This document shows, one piece after another, positions 33,735-46,398 of a stretch of 64,000 bases of DNA (position 1 is the first letter of the stretch; every line of letters starts with the position of its first letter). A model generated the notes under the pieces. That model ran no database searches and was not told where the DNA came from. It saw nothing but the letters and a program-made list of their open reading frames with translations. The translations under genes and the position numbers were made by a program. Source of the DNA: Meandrina meandrites (Eukaryota; Cnidaria; Anthozoa; Scleractinia; Meandrinidae). The stretch is from positions 24,704,455-24,768,454 of the forward strand of contig OY855903.1 in NCBI GenBank assembly GCA_963693305.1. Reading direction: 5' to 3'.

Positions 33735-36700
33735 ATGAATTTTATTTCTGATCATCAAGGTCCACTCATCCCAGATATTGCAGCGCTTGTGTTTTCGTTC
33801 CTTGACGTTTCAGAGAAGCAAACAGCTGCCCAAGTTTGTCGTTTGTGGAACAGAGTGACTTACCTGCCGTCATTGTGGCGTGGAGTTACAGTAGTGCTTC
33901 CTTTGGATTCTCCAGAAGCTCTCGTCAAAAGCCTAAGCAGACGGAAAATTACGAAAGTGAACTGCTCGAGGGCTAACAATGAAGACCTGTCAATTCTGTT
34001 CTCTAATCTACCGGAGATTACTCATCTTAATTTAGGAGGATGTCCGCAGGTGAGCGAGGCGTTTCTCAAAGAAGAAATTCCTAAATTGCACGAACTACGA
34101 CACCTTTCCTTCAGAAGATGTGGAAGGTTATCTGACAGTGTTTTACAGGCATGTGGCCCTCACCTCAAGAAACTCAACAGTTTCACTTTGGAGGACTGTG
34201 ATAACATCACTGAAGCTGGTTTCCAAAGTTTTGTCAAACATTTAAGTGAGCTTGAAGTGTTGGACTTGACTTGGTGCGAAGGGCTTACTGATGGGTGTCT
34301 AAAAACACTCGCAGAAAGCTGCCCTAAAGTGTCCAGTCTTAGTTTGCGAGGGTGTGACTGGGTGACTGTGCTTGGTGTTCGACATGTGGCCGAGAATCTC
34401 AAGGACTTAACTGTACTTGATTTCAAATGGAGTCACGGAATAACTGATGTTGCAGTTGAACTAGTTGCTAAAAACCTTCCTGAAATCACATTTTTGGATG
34501 TGAAGGACTGCCCATTTGTGACAAGTGATGGTATTAGCCATGTGACAAAACATTTGACCAAAATAAAACACTTGTCATTTGGTGGTGGCGATCACATGCA
34601 TTTTGCAAACAGTGTTCAAGACATTGAGGTTATGTTCACAGACATTTCCAGGCTAACTGAGCTAAGATGTTTAGCATTTGACTTCTGTGATGGCATCAGT
34701 GATTCTGCAATGCACACTCTTATCAAAAGCTTGCCGAATCTGAAGGTGTTGGATGTCGGGTATGTTGAAACAATTAGTGACAATACTGCAGACTTGATCG
34801 GCTCGCACTTGCAGAAGCTGGAGTCGTTATCACTGAGCAGTCAAAAATTGGCAGACAGAGGAGTCACGACAATTGCGAGCAAGCTGACACAGTTGAAGAC
34901 ACTTGACCTAAGGAACTGTGAAATAAGTAATGATGGCATGGCAAGGATGGCTCCATTTTTAAGAAATTTGAAATCTTTGATATTGTCGTCCCATTCCAAA
35001 CTCACAAATGTTGGGGTGAAGTACATAGCAAATTTTGTGACAAATCTTACAAGTCTTGATTTGATGGACTGCTGTGGAGTGACAAATGCCGGAGTTGGGA
35101 TTCTCGCTTTCAACTTGACTCAATTACAGCAATTGAATTTATCCTACTGCAGGCGTGTTTCCAACCAAGGTACCTTACAATTAGCTTATTGGGATTACTT
35201 TCTTACGACTATTGTGCATGATGCAAAATAGGAGTATAGCATTTATAAAATAACCGCCAATGTGGCCCAGGTTCAAATACTGGACCAAAAGTTCTAAATA
35301 GTTATTCCAATTTGATCTGGAATCCAAGGGGCACAGGTTTGTCTGTTGTAAGATTGTTTTGTGCAACCCTCCTTAAGGTTACCAAATACCTTTGGGTATG
35401 TTTCATGTCCAAGTGATATAGCGCATCCATATTAAATTGTGGATAGCTTAACAAGCTAACAAACTCTAACCATTTTGTAATATAGTGAATTATCTTTTAA
35501 GTTTGATTAAAGTGAGCTCTTTCCATGTTTAATTGTTAAGTAAACATTCTAGCTATATTCTTATTCCCACCAATAAGAGCACTTGTAAGCGCAAACAAAC
35601 ACACGATGCCATGGCGTTTGTTGTGTTTGCTGGCATGAAAACAGGGCAAGAGAAGGGCAAATTAGGAAGTTCCTTGTCATTCTTATCTTTCCATGATCAG
35701 GAAACGAATACTATATTTTTTAAAGGGTTGTGTGTTCTCCGTAAGCCCTGGCAACTGGTGAAAATTGCTATCTAGTAGTCCTTGGTGTGCTGGCTACTCT
35801 CGAGATGTTTTCTTTACCTTTAAATTACCTCTCCAAGCTGAAAGCAATGTAAATTTGGCTGAAAAGTGAAGAAAATGAAGCAAGAATTGCGTAAATGCCG
35901 TGAACAAGTTCGCATCGCCATGTTAATGGTCAGCAGTTTAGACTTTGTGTAAGATTACATGATGTGAATACTGCTTCATTGCTCAGTGCCACCAAGTAAA
36001 AGGAGAATGTTTTGTAGTAGACGGCACTGAGCAATGAAGCAATATACACATCATGTAATCTTACATGAAGCCTAAACTGCTGACCATTAATGAGCCGAGA
36101 GTAGTTTGCATTGATGGCATTTATTTGATTCTTGCTTCGTTTTTCTTCAGGTTTTCAGCCAAATTTACATTGTTTTCAGCTTGTAGAGGTAATTAGAAGG
36201 CAAAGAAAACCTATACAACTTTAAGATTGTCTCATTTCACCTTTTTTATCTTGAAAAATGTTGTTTTTCTCAAGAGTAGCCGGCATGCCAAAGTCTACTA
36301 GACGGCCATTTTCGCCGGTCGCCGGGGCTTACAGACAACACTGCAAGTATGATGTATAGTACAGTATTATGTTTGCACTTGTTTTGGTGCACATTCACAC
36401 TCTAACATTCTATGCCTGTATCTTACAAGATAGTTCATATCACTACTGCTCACTAAAATCTAGAGTTTCTTTCATTCAGGAATGAGATGAGTGTGATGCA
36501 TTCTTATTGTTTATTGATGCATATTTACAAACAATAATGCTACATCACACCATCACTACACAGTGCTTTGTGCTACCAGGTTTCACTTATCTCTTGAATA
36601 CGATTGTTTAACCATGGGTAATTTCATCTACTCCATAGGTGTTTGTGAGATTGGAAAATATCTCAAAGAACTCAAACAACTAACTTTAGACCAGACCAAA

Positions 36701-37069
36701 GTAACAGACCATGGGTTTGTTTACGTCAGCCGGCATCTGCCCAAGCTTGTTTCTCTTGGTGTTGAAGGATGTAAAATAACAGACAGAGGTCTGATCAAAG
36801 CTTCGGAATCTCTCATGAATCTAGAAGAGCTTGATCTTGGTTCAAATCTCATTACTGACAAGGGAATCAAGCAGGCTGTTGTGCACCTAAAGGGTTTGAC
36901 AGACATGACTTTGACAAGCTGTATGTCAATCACAGATGCTAGCATTGAATATGTCATAAACCATTTGCCTTGTTTGACGCATCTGGGAATTGAAGGCTGT
37001 CTTCGCATCTCAGAGGAAGCTATAGACAGACTCAGAGAAACTGCAAAGTCAGCTATCAGTTTCTTTTAG
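33735..37069 (+). CDS. F-box and leucine-rich repeat protein, FBXL14-like
   Basis: Two exons, 33735-35169 and 36639-37069, joined in phase 1 (…SNQG/VCEIG…), giving 621 residues. The ATG at 33735 has the context gtggccATGA. An F-box lies at about residues 10-50 (PDIAALVFSFLDVSEKQTAA, then QVCRLWNRV and SLWRGV). The AAQVC..W…SLWRGV run resembles FBXL14 (AAQVCTAW…SVWRGV). From about residue 75 to the end there are roughly 20 cysteine-containing LRRs of 25-27 residues (LDLTWCEGLTDGCLKTL, LSLRGCDWVTVLGVRHV). Human FBXL14 is about 418 residues, so the LRR array here is much longer. The family acts as substrate receptor of SCF ubiquitin ligases through SKP1. The substrate is unknown. The intron carries a 610-bp foldback element. 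Confidence 0.88.
35729..36341. mobile_element. Foldback element in the FBXL14-like intron
   Basis: Almost the whole 610 bp is one long imperfect inverted repeat. The outer arms share 'gtaagcc..ggc', 'tctagtag' and 'ggctactct'. The inner arms share 'taatggtcagcagttta', 'taagattacatgatgtg' and 'cttcattgctcagtgcc', around a short centre near 36000-36020. No coding capacity. Confidence 0.75.
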
Positions 37070-39611
37070 TTTGGTCATGGTGGTGATGCTCCGAAATGAT
37101 ACCACAAAAGCTCTCTATTAAACCCCTTCCTCCTCTCTATTAGCTCCTGAATTCCTCTATAACAGATGTAAATCCAAACCTATTTCCCTATAGGAAGACT
37201 ATTATTTTGTAGGGGTAGCCTTTGAAGGTGCCATGCCCAATGTCTGTTGTGTTGTTCCAGAAAATATTCTACCCCCCCCCCCCCCCCCCTTCCCTCTCAC
37301 AGAGGGTTTTTTAACTTGAACTTAGCTACCACCCCTGGAAGTCCAGTTTAGTGTCATACTTTCCTTTAAAAACTGTTGGCCTTTGAGAACCCCAACTCCC
37401 TCAGAACTTCCAATGTCCTTTGATATTTTCTGGAACTGCACATTTTTTCTACACATATATGTGCACTCCCCTTTTTAAAGACCACAAAAAAGACTCGCTC
37501 TTCAGGAAGTTTATTAGAGTTTTTGTGTTAAATTCAGACATTTTGTGCTATATACATGTAGTTGTAATTCAGGAGTGTCAACCTAGAGTTGATAAATTGT
37601 GGTGTTATAAGCAAATCAGGTAAAACTTAATCATAATCACTCACAACTTGTGTGAATTCTGTGCTCGGAAAACATAAGGCACATCATGTTTCGCTGTTAG
37701 TAGTGTTGATTGGAAAGTAAAAATTATATTCTGATTAGGGTGAAAGAATTGATTTCCATTGCATTAATATTGCATTCCATAATTGAATCAAACTTCACAG
37801 CTCCAGTATAGTATGTGAAAAATTTATGTCCCTACTGGCCAACAGAAATTTTCAATTTGGACCACATTAACATGAGGTATTTGTATTTTTTACAAATGAA
37901 AACTTTGATTCACTTCACAAGATTGGTGCATTATCAAAATGGCATCAAGATCATTTTAATATTGAAAATATTTCAAAGGCCTCGCGTTGGCCAATTTTCA
38001 AAGTGTAGTTTTGCAAGGCATTTTCTGGAACTTATTATATTTATAGTGGAGGGTTTCCAACCAAATCATTTTCCAGGTAGTGTTATCTATACCGTACTAT
38101 ATTTAGAAACTAGCCTTATTTATGTTGTCAATTTATTGCATTTTCAAGTAGAGTGATTTTATAAAACTGTTAGGCGTTAATTCAATTGTTATCTTTATTT
38201 ATTTTTGACAAATAGATCAGGTTTTTCAAAACATTTACGAGTAGACAATTGTGAGCAATTTTGAACATTGTAGATGGCTTGAAGCAAATAAGCTTCACTT
38301 GACAGCAAATCTGTTTTTGCGCTGGATTTATTGAAAACCCTGCTAAGTACTGACTATTAAATTTTGTTTCACAGATTTTGTGAAATCACTCCAGTATGAT
38401 TATAGAGATGTGATAAATAATGAAGAAGTACCGGTAATTATTGATAAATAAATATCAAAGTTTATGGTAACCATCCTCTGTGACCCATGGCAGGTAATAA
38501 TATGGGAGAAGTTAAAATGGGTAAAATAGATAACTTAGCCAGTGAAGCAGCCTGTGTTTTAGTGTAAGTTCTTTGTGCAAAACAAATCTCCCATAAAGAC
38601 CTTTTGTAAGCAAGTGGACAGGAAGCTTGTGCATCAGCTCTGGACAAACAAGAAGAAAGAGATACTATTTGCTGTCAATCATACAGGATTGGTATGATGA
38701 GTGTTAACATAATCTCGCAAGTTTTATGTCAATTTTGCCCATTTCACTTCCTTTGCCCCAGTTATCTGCCATGGTGTCTCTGGGGATGGGGGTTACACAA
38801 GCCTTGCATGAAAACCAATATCCAGGTGTTCAAAGTCACAGTTTTGTAAGACAGCTTTACAACTTTAATATCACTAATGAACTTTTTGAATTTGGGTACT
38901 GAGGTCATGCTTTCAAATCAAAACTGAAAATAATGGCACTTGCACTCATCTGAGATTAGCATTAATCAGCTTTACTGCAATAGGAACAGCAGTGTGAGAA
39001 ATGTGACTTTTTAAAGAAATGCATGCACAAATTATCCAGAAAGATAAACAATCAGATAAAGAGATAATTTAAGAATATTTAGCAATACATGTAGTTGAAA
39101 TGAGTGTTTGCTACAAAGTTGAACAGAATTTATCTCGGGCGATTTAAATGCTTAACACCTGTTAAAGTGCAAATTACAAAAGCTTGAACACTAGAATTAT
39201 CCATGGAATATTATTGTGTTGGGAGGAACAACCAGTCAAATTTGAGATGAATGAACTGCAAATGGATTAATCTGCAATATGATTGGCTGTGATACAATTA
39301 ACACATCAAAATCAGATAATTTATTATTAATGTCATTGGATGTTTTGGATTAGCACAGAAGCATCCTGAGAAAACAGACTTCTATAATTTCCTGCAGGAT
39401 GTGCAAGATTCAAACCAAAAATATGAAGTGGTGATATGTCGCACGAGAAATCCATAAGGCGTTTCTGATTGGTTGCTATGATACAAAGAGTTGTAACCAA
39501 GCCAATTAGACACTCCACAGATGTCTTGAATAGAATACTTTTTCTTCCGCTCAAGAGATAGAAATGAACTTGTATTGAAACATGTTTAATTTCGTCAGGC
39601 AAGTTACATGT

Positions 39612-40069
39612 CCATCGTACGATCCCGGGGGGGGGGGGGGGGGGGGTACTCCCCTAAATTTCGGATAGGGGTGTGCCGCGAACGTTCTCAAACTGTGACC
39701 CTATCTAAGGATAACGAAAACGAAAATTGATACTCTTTCTAAGGCCCAAACCCGAAAAATGACACCCTATTCAAGGGGAGGAGAAGCATTGCGTAACGAC
39801 TCAAATAACGGCTAACCGCGCAAGGCAAAACTTAATACTTGACGGATAGTTCAGTTTTAACAGACAATCTTTTTTCGTTTAGCTGGGCGTTTATTTGAGT
39901 TGATAGAATTTAGCTACCCTATCTAAGGATCACACCGGGAACACAATGCCAAAAGGAACAAAAGTGATACCCTATTTAAGGACCGAGAACCTCAAAAAAC
40001 ATACCCTATCCCGCGGCACATACCTACATAGCCCATATATGGGAGTACCCCCCCGGGCGTACGATGCCA
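39612..40069. mobile_element. Repeat with CATCGTACG inverted ends and a poly-G tract
   Basis: Left CATCGTACG..CCCGGGGGG and right CCCCCCCGGGCGTACGATG are inverted. A G20 run (39627-39646) adjoins the left end. The interior repeats 'accctatctaagga'. No coding gene is seen; the small frame at 39946-40131 lies within this repeat. Confidence 0.5.
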
Positions 40070-40954
40070 TGAAGTCAAATTGCATTTTGGGGGATCTTTT
40101 CAAGCGAAATACTTTAGAGACATTTTTGTAATCTTCCACTGTGAAGTTAGCCATCGCTCTTCCAATCATAGTATTATTAAAATGATATAGTTCAGACCCA
40201 CGTCATTCACTTTGACATGAATGAAGTACTTGACTTGTTTTATGATAGCTCTCATAATCTAATAGCAGAAGGGAACAAGACAGAAGGCGCTGATTTTTTA
40301 ATCACGTATCTTTTTTAAAAAAATGTATGATGTTCCCCTCCTGATTTGACCCACTTACAAAAACAATCGGGGCATGGAACTAGCTGTGGGACAAGCTTCC
40401 TTTAAGGGGGAGGGGGGTGGTGTTTTCCATAGTGTATACGGGGAGGCTCCACCTGAAAGGGACACCTTTTTCAGGATGGAGGTATATGAAAAGGGTACCT
40501 TCTACCTTTTTCACATGGAGCCTCGATATTCTTTAGAAAAGAGCTTGTCAGATCAGTTTCTTTTTTTAACCTGGCAGTCAGATTTTTCTCCATGCTGAGG
40601 TGATGATATAAATTACAGCAATAGAAAATCTTCTGCAGACGTCTTGCAACTAACCTTACTCCAAAGTGCATAAATGCTGTACTTCTTGATATAAAACATT
40701 TTATGAGGATAGCAAAGGGTTATTATGCGTGACGCGTGAAAAGGGCAAAAATTATGCCGTGACGCGTGAAAGTAGTGAGAAAAGAAGACCGTGACGCGTG
40801 AAAAGAAGCGGGATTCGTGAATTTTTTGTTTTAAGTATACGTGATACGTGAATTTGGTTAAAAACTGTGCGGGATCACGACCACACCACCCCGCTTTGCC
40901 ACCCATTTCCACAAACTTCTAGGAAATTAGCGTTTTTTTGGCAAATCGTATGTA

Positions 40955-40960
40955 TTTATT
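40955..40960 (-). terminator. Polyadenylation signal of POMK
   Basis: AATAAA on the minus strand about 95 nt after the POMK stop codon. Confidence 0.5.
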
Positions 40961-41055
40961 GAAGTGTATGCTATAAACCAAATACAATAAACTAAATGCA
41001 GGTGAAACAACTAACTTTACTAATGCTTTTTGGTATTATTTAACTTGTAAATTAT

Positions 41056-43769
41056 TTAATTTTGCAAATTTACAAATGTGATCAATTCCTGAACTCTCGA
41101 TAACTCCTGTAGCACCTCGTTCGCAGTCGGTCGTTGCTGTGGATTTATCACGTGACACCTTGCCATCATTTTTTCCAGTTTACTCTTCGCAAACGCGCTC
41201 CCGTTCACGTCGTCCAGTAGTTTTTCCACGACTGCAGGGATCTTCCAAATGTCTACTTTTTCGTCATAGGGCGACACCAAAGTTGATCTAAGACTTGTTG
41301 ATTTATTGTACCGTTTTTGCTCTGGTGCGAAAAATTGCCTCACTTCCTGCTTTCTGCATAATATTCCTTTATCTTTTGTGACCTCTTCTGTACTATCCAG
41401 GTCGTTAACAACCAAGTGAAAATCATCAGTGATCAGGTATTGCGAGAGTAATTTGTGTAGGGTAGGAGTATCGCACAACACAAGGATGCCCATCGGGCTG
41501 CTGTGCAAGTAGCTCATGATCTTCACATAATCCACGCTCAGCTGAAATCTTGTTTGTATGTTGTTGAGGTGGGACAACTGTGGCTGCTGAAGGAGCCAGT
41601 CTAGAGTATCTGCTGAGCCATGTTTGTAATACATAGTTACGATCTGCAAGAAAATAGCCAGGTAGTCCGGTGATCAACAGTTTATTGAGCATGAAGGATG
41701 TTGTATTAAAGCCAGAGAGGACATCATATTCTCTTGATTAAAGTGATCGCAAGTTTGGGGGGATCTAATCTCCACCACGGGGGATGGGGGATTTTCCCCA
41801 AAGTATAAGTTATTCAGGTAAGTGCCGCTCCAAAGGTTCAGTTTTTGACAAGAAAGGATGTTTTTAAGGTGATTCCACTGAAAAAGAAGGAGTATTTAGA
41901 ATTTTCTAAGACTTGGTCCAGTTCATATCTATATTATGAGTGTTACAAAAATGTAATAAAAAATGGGGGTCACCGTGCTCGTTTTTGTGTAACCTGGATG
42001 GCTATTATGATGAATATATGACCCACGAGGCTTATACTAGTAACCCTAGAAATCCGAAAAGTGAACTATCATTTCTAGCAAAAACCATTTCTTGTATTAA
42101 AATATCAAAGCAGTTCAACGAAATAGACTTTAATCTTACATAACCAACTATTTTAATTGAACTGGAATTGAGAATATGGAAGAAATTAAAGATTTTGCTG
42201 TGTGCGCACGTAAGTAGCACTACCTAAATACGTGCTTTTTAAAGCATTCAAATAAAAATATCTCAAAGTAGAGTATTTAACTTTTCTTTAAATCGCGATA
42301 TATTGTAGTCAACCGTATGTCAATTAAATTAATGCATTAAAAAATGGGGGTAACCGTGCTCGTTTAGAAGAAAATAACCATTTATTTCTCTGTCGAGCTT
42401 AACCTGAAGGAAATCGAGTAATGCTGTGTGCGCGCGCTTGTGGCACGCGCTTATGCGCGCGCTAAATGACGCGAAAAGTTATGCACAGCAAGGATGCGCA
42501 ATGCAATACAGTGGAATCACCTTAACTGTCTTGGTCTGAAATAGGCCATAAACTTTGCCATGCTCTAATATAATGCATCAGTCAATTCCAGCAATGCTTA
42601 TCCCCCCCCCCCCCCCCCCGGGCTAACCCCCGGGTATTAGCATTTCTTTAAAAAAATTTGGCAGGGTGGGGATGAAGGAACCGGGCAAATGACCCTAACC
42701 CTAACCCCGCTCCCGGGTTGATTGTTTTCAATCTCTCGATAGGTGATATAAGAATATATTACGTTGTTGCTTCTTAGCAGTGAAGAAATATCTAAAACTG
42801 AGAAAATATATCTTTAAAACATCCACGAGCTTCTCTAGTCCTTGATGGACTAGCTAATCTGCAACGTACTCCACGTCTTGGCCTATACGCCCCCATCACG
42901 AATACGCGACTCACTCCACGGTTTCGAAACCGTGTGTCAAATGCCCGGGGATCAACCCGAGGTACGCAAATGCCCCACCCTCGGGACGGGCAACATTACG
43001 AAATGCCCCGTGGTTGCTCGGGGGGGAAGGGCACTGCTGGAATTGACTGATGCATAAATAAAGTATTATCGTGTGTCTCACGATGTAGTCACTTGTGATA
43101 CTGCATGTGCTCTTTAGGGAAACACAAAAGCGTATTTACATAAGTGCATTTATCACTTGTTAGCTCCGGCCTGATGGGCCATTAGGCTCGTATACAAACT
43201 ATTTTTTAATTGCCTTAAAAGGTTTACTGCTTTACAATAAATGAATACAACTCGATAAAACAAATAAAACTCACCTCTAGTTTATCGTAACATTTCCCGA
43301 TGAGACGAGTGACCAAAGGCCCTTGCAACTGTTCTATTCTTGTTATTCCGTGTAAACAAATTCTTTTAAAACTGGCTATGGGGCGGGAGCAATTGACATA
43401 GACAACTTGATGGCCCTTCCAGTCTGCAAGCCATGTTCCTTTTATCATTCCTCCGGGGATTCGTCTCCTAGGATGAACTTGAAGAGCAATGTCTGAGCAG
43501 TTTAACCAAGGTTTGCATTCACTCCAGCCGGAAAAACTAAATGTTCCCCTAGGGCATGGCAGACAACCCTCGGGCGAAGAAAACGTGTAATCAGGACATG
43601 CCACACTGTTAATTTTTATCGTATCGCTTGCTTTTAAAGTGCCGTTAAGTTGACCGCAATACACATAGATTAATAATAAAACTAACGAGACTACAGAAGA
43701 ATAGTAAATGACTCTACACAAAAGTTTTAGTCTTTGTTGTACGTTTTCTGCAGGGAAAGCGCTTGCCAT
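41056..43769 (-). CDS. POMK: Protein O-mannose kinase (POMK/SGK196)
   Basis: Two coding exons, 43275-43769 and 41056-41643, joined in phase 0 (…CYDKLE/IVTMYYKHGS…), giving 360 residues (human 350). Residues about 19-38 (VIYYSSVVSLVLLLIYVY) are a single signal-anchor segment, as in a type II ER/Golgi membrane protein. A cysteine-rich luminal stretch follows (CPDYTF, EGCLPCPRGTF, WSECKPWLNC). The kinase-like domain includes WLADWKGH, VDYVKIMSYLHSSP, the atypical catalytic segment VLCDTPTLHKLLSQYL, NDLD in place of DFG, and SPYDEKVDIWKIP. All correspond to human POMK (VMCDSNDLPKTLSQYLL, NDLD, SYDEKIDIWKIP). POMK phosphorylates the 6-position of O-mannose in the core M3 glycan of alpha-dystroglycan. 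Activity here is inferred from conservation. Confidence 0.93.
41864..42525. mobile_element. TTAA-bounded non-autonomous transposon in the POMK intron
   Basis: Ends TTAAGGTGATTCCACTG and CAGTGGAATCACCTTAA are perfect 17-bp inverted repeats that include TTAA at both edges (662 bp). Internal direct repeats 'aaaatgggggt.accgtgctcgttt' occur near 41961 and 42340. No transposase frame. Fits a piggyBac- or Kolobok-type element by its TTAA target. Confidence 0.7.
42574..43054. mobile_element. MITE with TGCATCAGTC ends in the POMK intron
   Basis: Inverted ends TGCATCAGTCAATTCCAGCA and TGCTGGAATTGACTGATGCA are perfect over 20 bp. They are flanked by TAA on both sides, compatible with a PIF/Harbinger-type 3-bp duplication. 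A C18 run (42602-42619) and CCCGGG-rich palindromes lie inside. Confidence 0.7.
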
Positions 43770-44129
43770 CGCAGCGCCGGAAGTATATTGACCGCCTTTG
43801 GAATAATTAAAGATACGAGTTGTTAATTATTTTACCGCATTCTTACATTGAAAGAACCAAGTAACCCGAGCGATGCACGATTTTCGATTATGTCTGTCAA
43901 GTGCATGACAGAATATGAAGGAAAATTCAATTTTGTTTATAAATGTTAATATTAAAAGTAAAGAAATCATCCTCGCAGTAAAATTGCAATTAAAGAAATT
44001 GCAAAGAGAAGAAAGATGTCCTTTAAGGCAGACAATCCAATTTCAAGTGCCGGAGAAATTCCTTTAATGTGTATACAAGTTAAAACGCGCATTTTAACAT
44101 GTTTATATAACAACGAAAAAAAAAATGAA

Positions 44130-44415
44130 AAATACTTCGAGCAAAATGCTCCCCGTCTCTATCTCGTTCGCGTTTCAAGCATTCCCAAAACCCTCAGCTC
44201 ATCTCACAAAGCTATGTTTATTGGTGTTTTGTAAATTTTTGGGAAGAGATAGCTTTTCTCAAAGGATTAGTAAAATTTGGAGAAATAGGAAATATTAAAG
44301 ATTTAATGTGATTTTAAAATTAGAATTTGAAGTTAAAAATTAGTAGATGGACACCAAAACAGTCCCCTGACAACCTGGGGTGCTCTTCTCAAATTCACCT
44401 TTACCCCCACCCTAA
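44130..44415. repeat. Dispersed repeat, inverted relative of 27955-28340
   Basis: The same ordered blocks as the copy in TONSL intron 20, on the other strand. It is framed by short inverted segments (43967-44010 and about 44432-44480) sharing 'cctcgcagtaaa' and 'attaaagaaat'. Confidence 0.55.
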
Positions 44416-44421
44416 AAAATA

Positions 44422-44610
44422 TCAGGGCTTCTTTCTTTGATATTTCTTTAATTTCAATTTACTGCGAGGATCATTTCTGTACTTTACATTTAGCCGCCGT
44501 GCAAATATGAACTGTTTCATTTCCTTTACGCCAGTGCAGAAGTCCATGGTTATGGACTTCTGGCCAGTGTAAATATTACTCGCTATTAGATATGCCATAT
44601 AACTGGCCAT
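44422..44610 (-). CDS. Hypothetical 62-codon frame next to a dispersed repeat
   Basis: True ATG in the context aaaATGGCC and 62 residues (MASYMAYLIASNIYTG… to …KLKLKKYQRKKP), with a basic C-terminus. No family is recognised. Part of its 3' half is repeated in inverted form at 43967-44010, so it may belong to a repeat rather than to a gene. A 14-bp hairpin (agaagtccat / atggacttct) lies inside it. Confidence 0.2.
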   Translation of the reverse strand: MASYMAYLIASNIYTGQKSITMDFCTGVKEMKQFIFARRLNVKYRNDPRSKLKLKKYQRKKP

Positions 44611-45023
44611 TTTGAACCCCCTGAGTGGCTTGAGTCCCTGAAACTTGCTTAGGGCGCTAAGCGCTGGAAAATTATTCTAAAAAAGTTTTATTACAGGACT
44701 CAATTTCTTTTATTTGTGCTATACTTAAAAGACTATCAACCATGTCGGAGCTGTATAAAAGAAATTTCTAACGATACTTAAAAGATGACACATACAATCT
44801 AAGTTTTACTTTAGTGTTATTTGCGGTTTCATATTTATGTACCATAAACTAACAGTGCAGTCTCAGTCTGGTGTTGATTGAATCGTTTCAATTTTGTTAT
44901 CTGGCAGTTTTGTTAGACAAATTAATACATATATCGACTGCTACTTTGCGGCAAAAATAAAACAAAACAAAACAAAACAGAAACTTTAAAATGCATTCTC
45001 TGTAAAAGCTTTTTTTCCTAATT

Positions 45024-46398
45024 CAGGACAACTCGGATTAATATTAATCCGTGGATTATAATAATAATAGATTATAATAGGGTTATTATAATCCAGTAAT
45101 AGATTATTATAATCCAGTAATAGATTATTATAATCCAATAATAGATTATTATAATCCAGTAATAGATTAAGGCACGGCAAAAAATTGAAAGGATTAGATT
45201 ATTATTAATAATATCATCCGGATTAATATTAATCTCTATTATTATAATCGAGATAAAATTCCTGTGAATGTTTGGATATACAGCTTTAATAACAGACACA
45301 CTGCAGACATAACACACGACTGACTGGACATAACACTGATCACATCAGTCACATGACGATCACTTGCATATGCTAGAGCTGGTAGACACCACGATGTTGA
45401 CCCTAGAAGAAAATGAAAAGGAGCAAGCACTTCTGACTAGTTTTTTTTGTTGGCAGAATTGTAGAAATTTTAGTCGCCAAGTCTGTGTCGTATGAACGAA
45501 TTATTTCCACAGCTTATATAGTTACGTAGTAGTAGTAGTAGTAGAAGTAAATCGATAGATACCTTTATTGAAAATATTGTAGCTCATTCAACAAATAACC
45601 AACAGTTACTGTTATCAGCAGACGCCCTTATATATATATATATATATAATTATAATCCATCAAATATTTTTCGCGCGTGCGATTGGTCTAAACAGGTCAC
45701 GTGATGCAGCCAAAACTGGGGAATATCAGATGATATTCCCCAAGTGATATTCCCCAGTTTTTGAACTTTGCGATTTACGTCCGCACGTTTAGCTTTTATC
45801 CCGAGTAAGTTGTTAAAATGAATAAAATTTAACTCTCTGAACAGACTAGTAATATTTTGAGCGCTGACAAAATTTCTTTGGCGTTTGAAAAGCTTTGAGA
45901 AAAGGTCTCCCAAAATGCGCCCTTGTAAACAAAATATTTGAAGGATAATAAACACAATAGCATCCATTTGGCTTCAAAAATATGCACAGATATGTGTCCT
46001 TGGACATTATCTGTTCCTCGAAGCTCACAGTTTTCCTCGAGCTTCGCTCTCGGAAAACTGTTCGCTTCTCGGAACAGATAATGTCCGCGGACAAATATCC
46101 GTGCATATTTTCGCGCCAAATGGAGGCTATTGTTTATATATAAAAATTCTTATTTAGATAGGATTAACATATATCAGAATTAATATTAATATTAATATTA
46201 ATCAGATTAATATTAATCTTGCATAAGATTAATATTAATCATAATAGATTAAGGCACGGTTCAAACCTCAGTAATAGATTATAATAATCTATTACTGGAT
46301 TATAATAATCTATTATTGGATTATAATAATCCATTACTGGATTATAATAATCATTAGGATTAATATTAATCCGATTAATATTAATCCGAGTTGTCCTG
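45024..46398. mobile_element. 1375-bp transposon with CAGGACAACTC ends and 6-bp TSD
   Basis: Inverted ends begin CAGGACAACTCGGATTAATA and extend at least 27 bp. Perfect flanking duplications CTAATT lie at 45018-45023 and 46399-46404. Just inside each end is a small array of 'gattataataatccagtaat' units in mirrored orientation (about 45053-45165 and 46270-46350). The core holds 'ggggaatatcagatgatattcccc' type palindromes (about 45715-45765) and a long imperfect hairpin at about 45963-46125. No transposase is recognised. Confidence 0.75.

Larger units (their letters stand above)
37070..41055. other. Intergenic region between FBXL14-like and POMK
   Basis: No supported gene. It contains a C run (37272-37289), a repeat with inverted ends at 39612-40069, short repeats of 'gtgacgcgtgaaa' at 40731-40860, and otherwise AT-rich sequence. 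The proximal part is probably the 3' UTR of the F-box gene. Confidence 0.5.

Noticed and set aside
37815..38156. 113-codon plus-strand frame
   Set aside because: No family resemblance, biased to AT-rich codons, no splice context; probably chance in the 3' region of the F-box gene.
44016..44234. 72-codon plus-strand frame with a true ATG
   Set aside because: Most of it is the reverse strand of a dispersed repeat also found in a TONSL intron.
45650..46119. Minus-strand frames of 86-105 codons
   Set aside because: They lie wholly inside the non-coding transposon at 45024-46398 and overlap its long hairpin; the start codons are not convincing.
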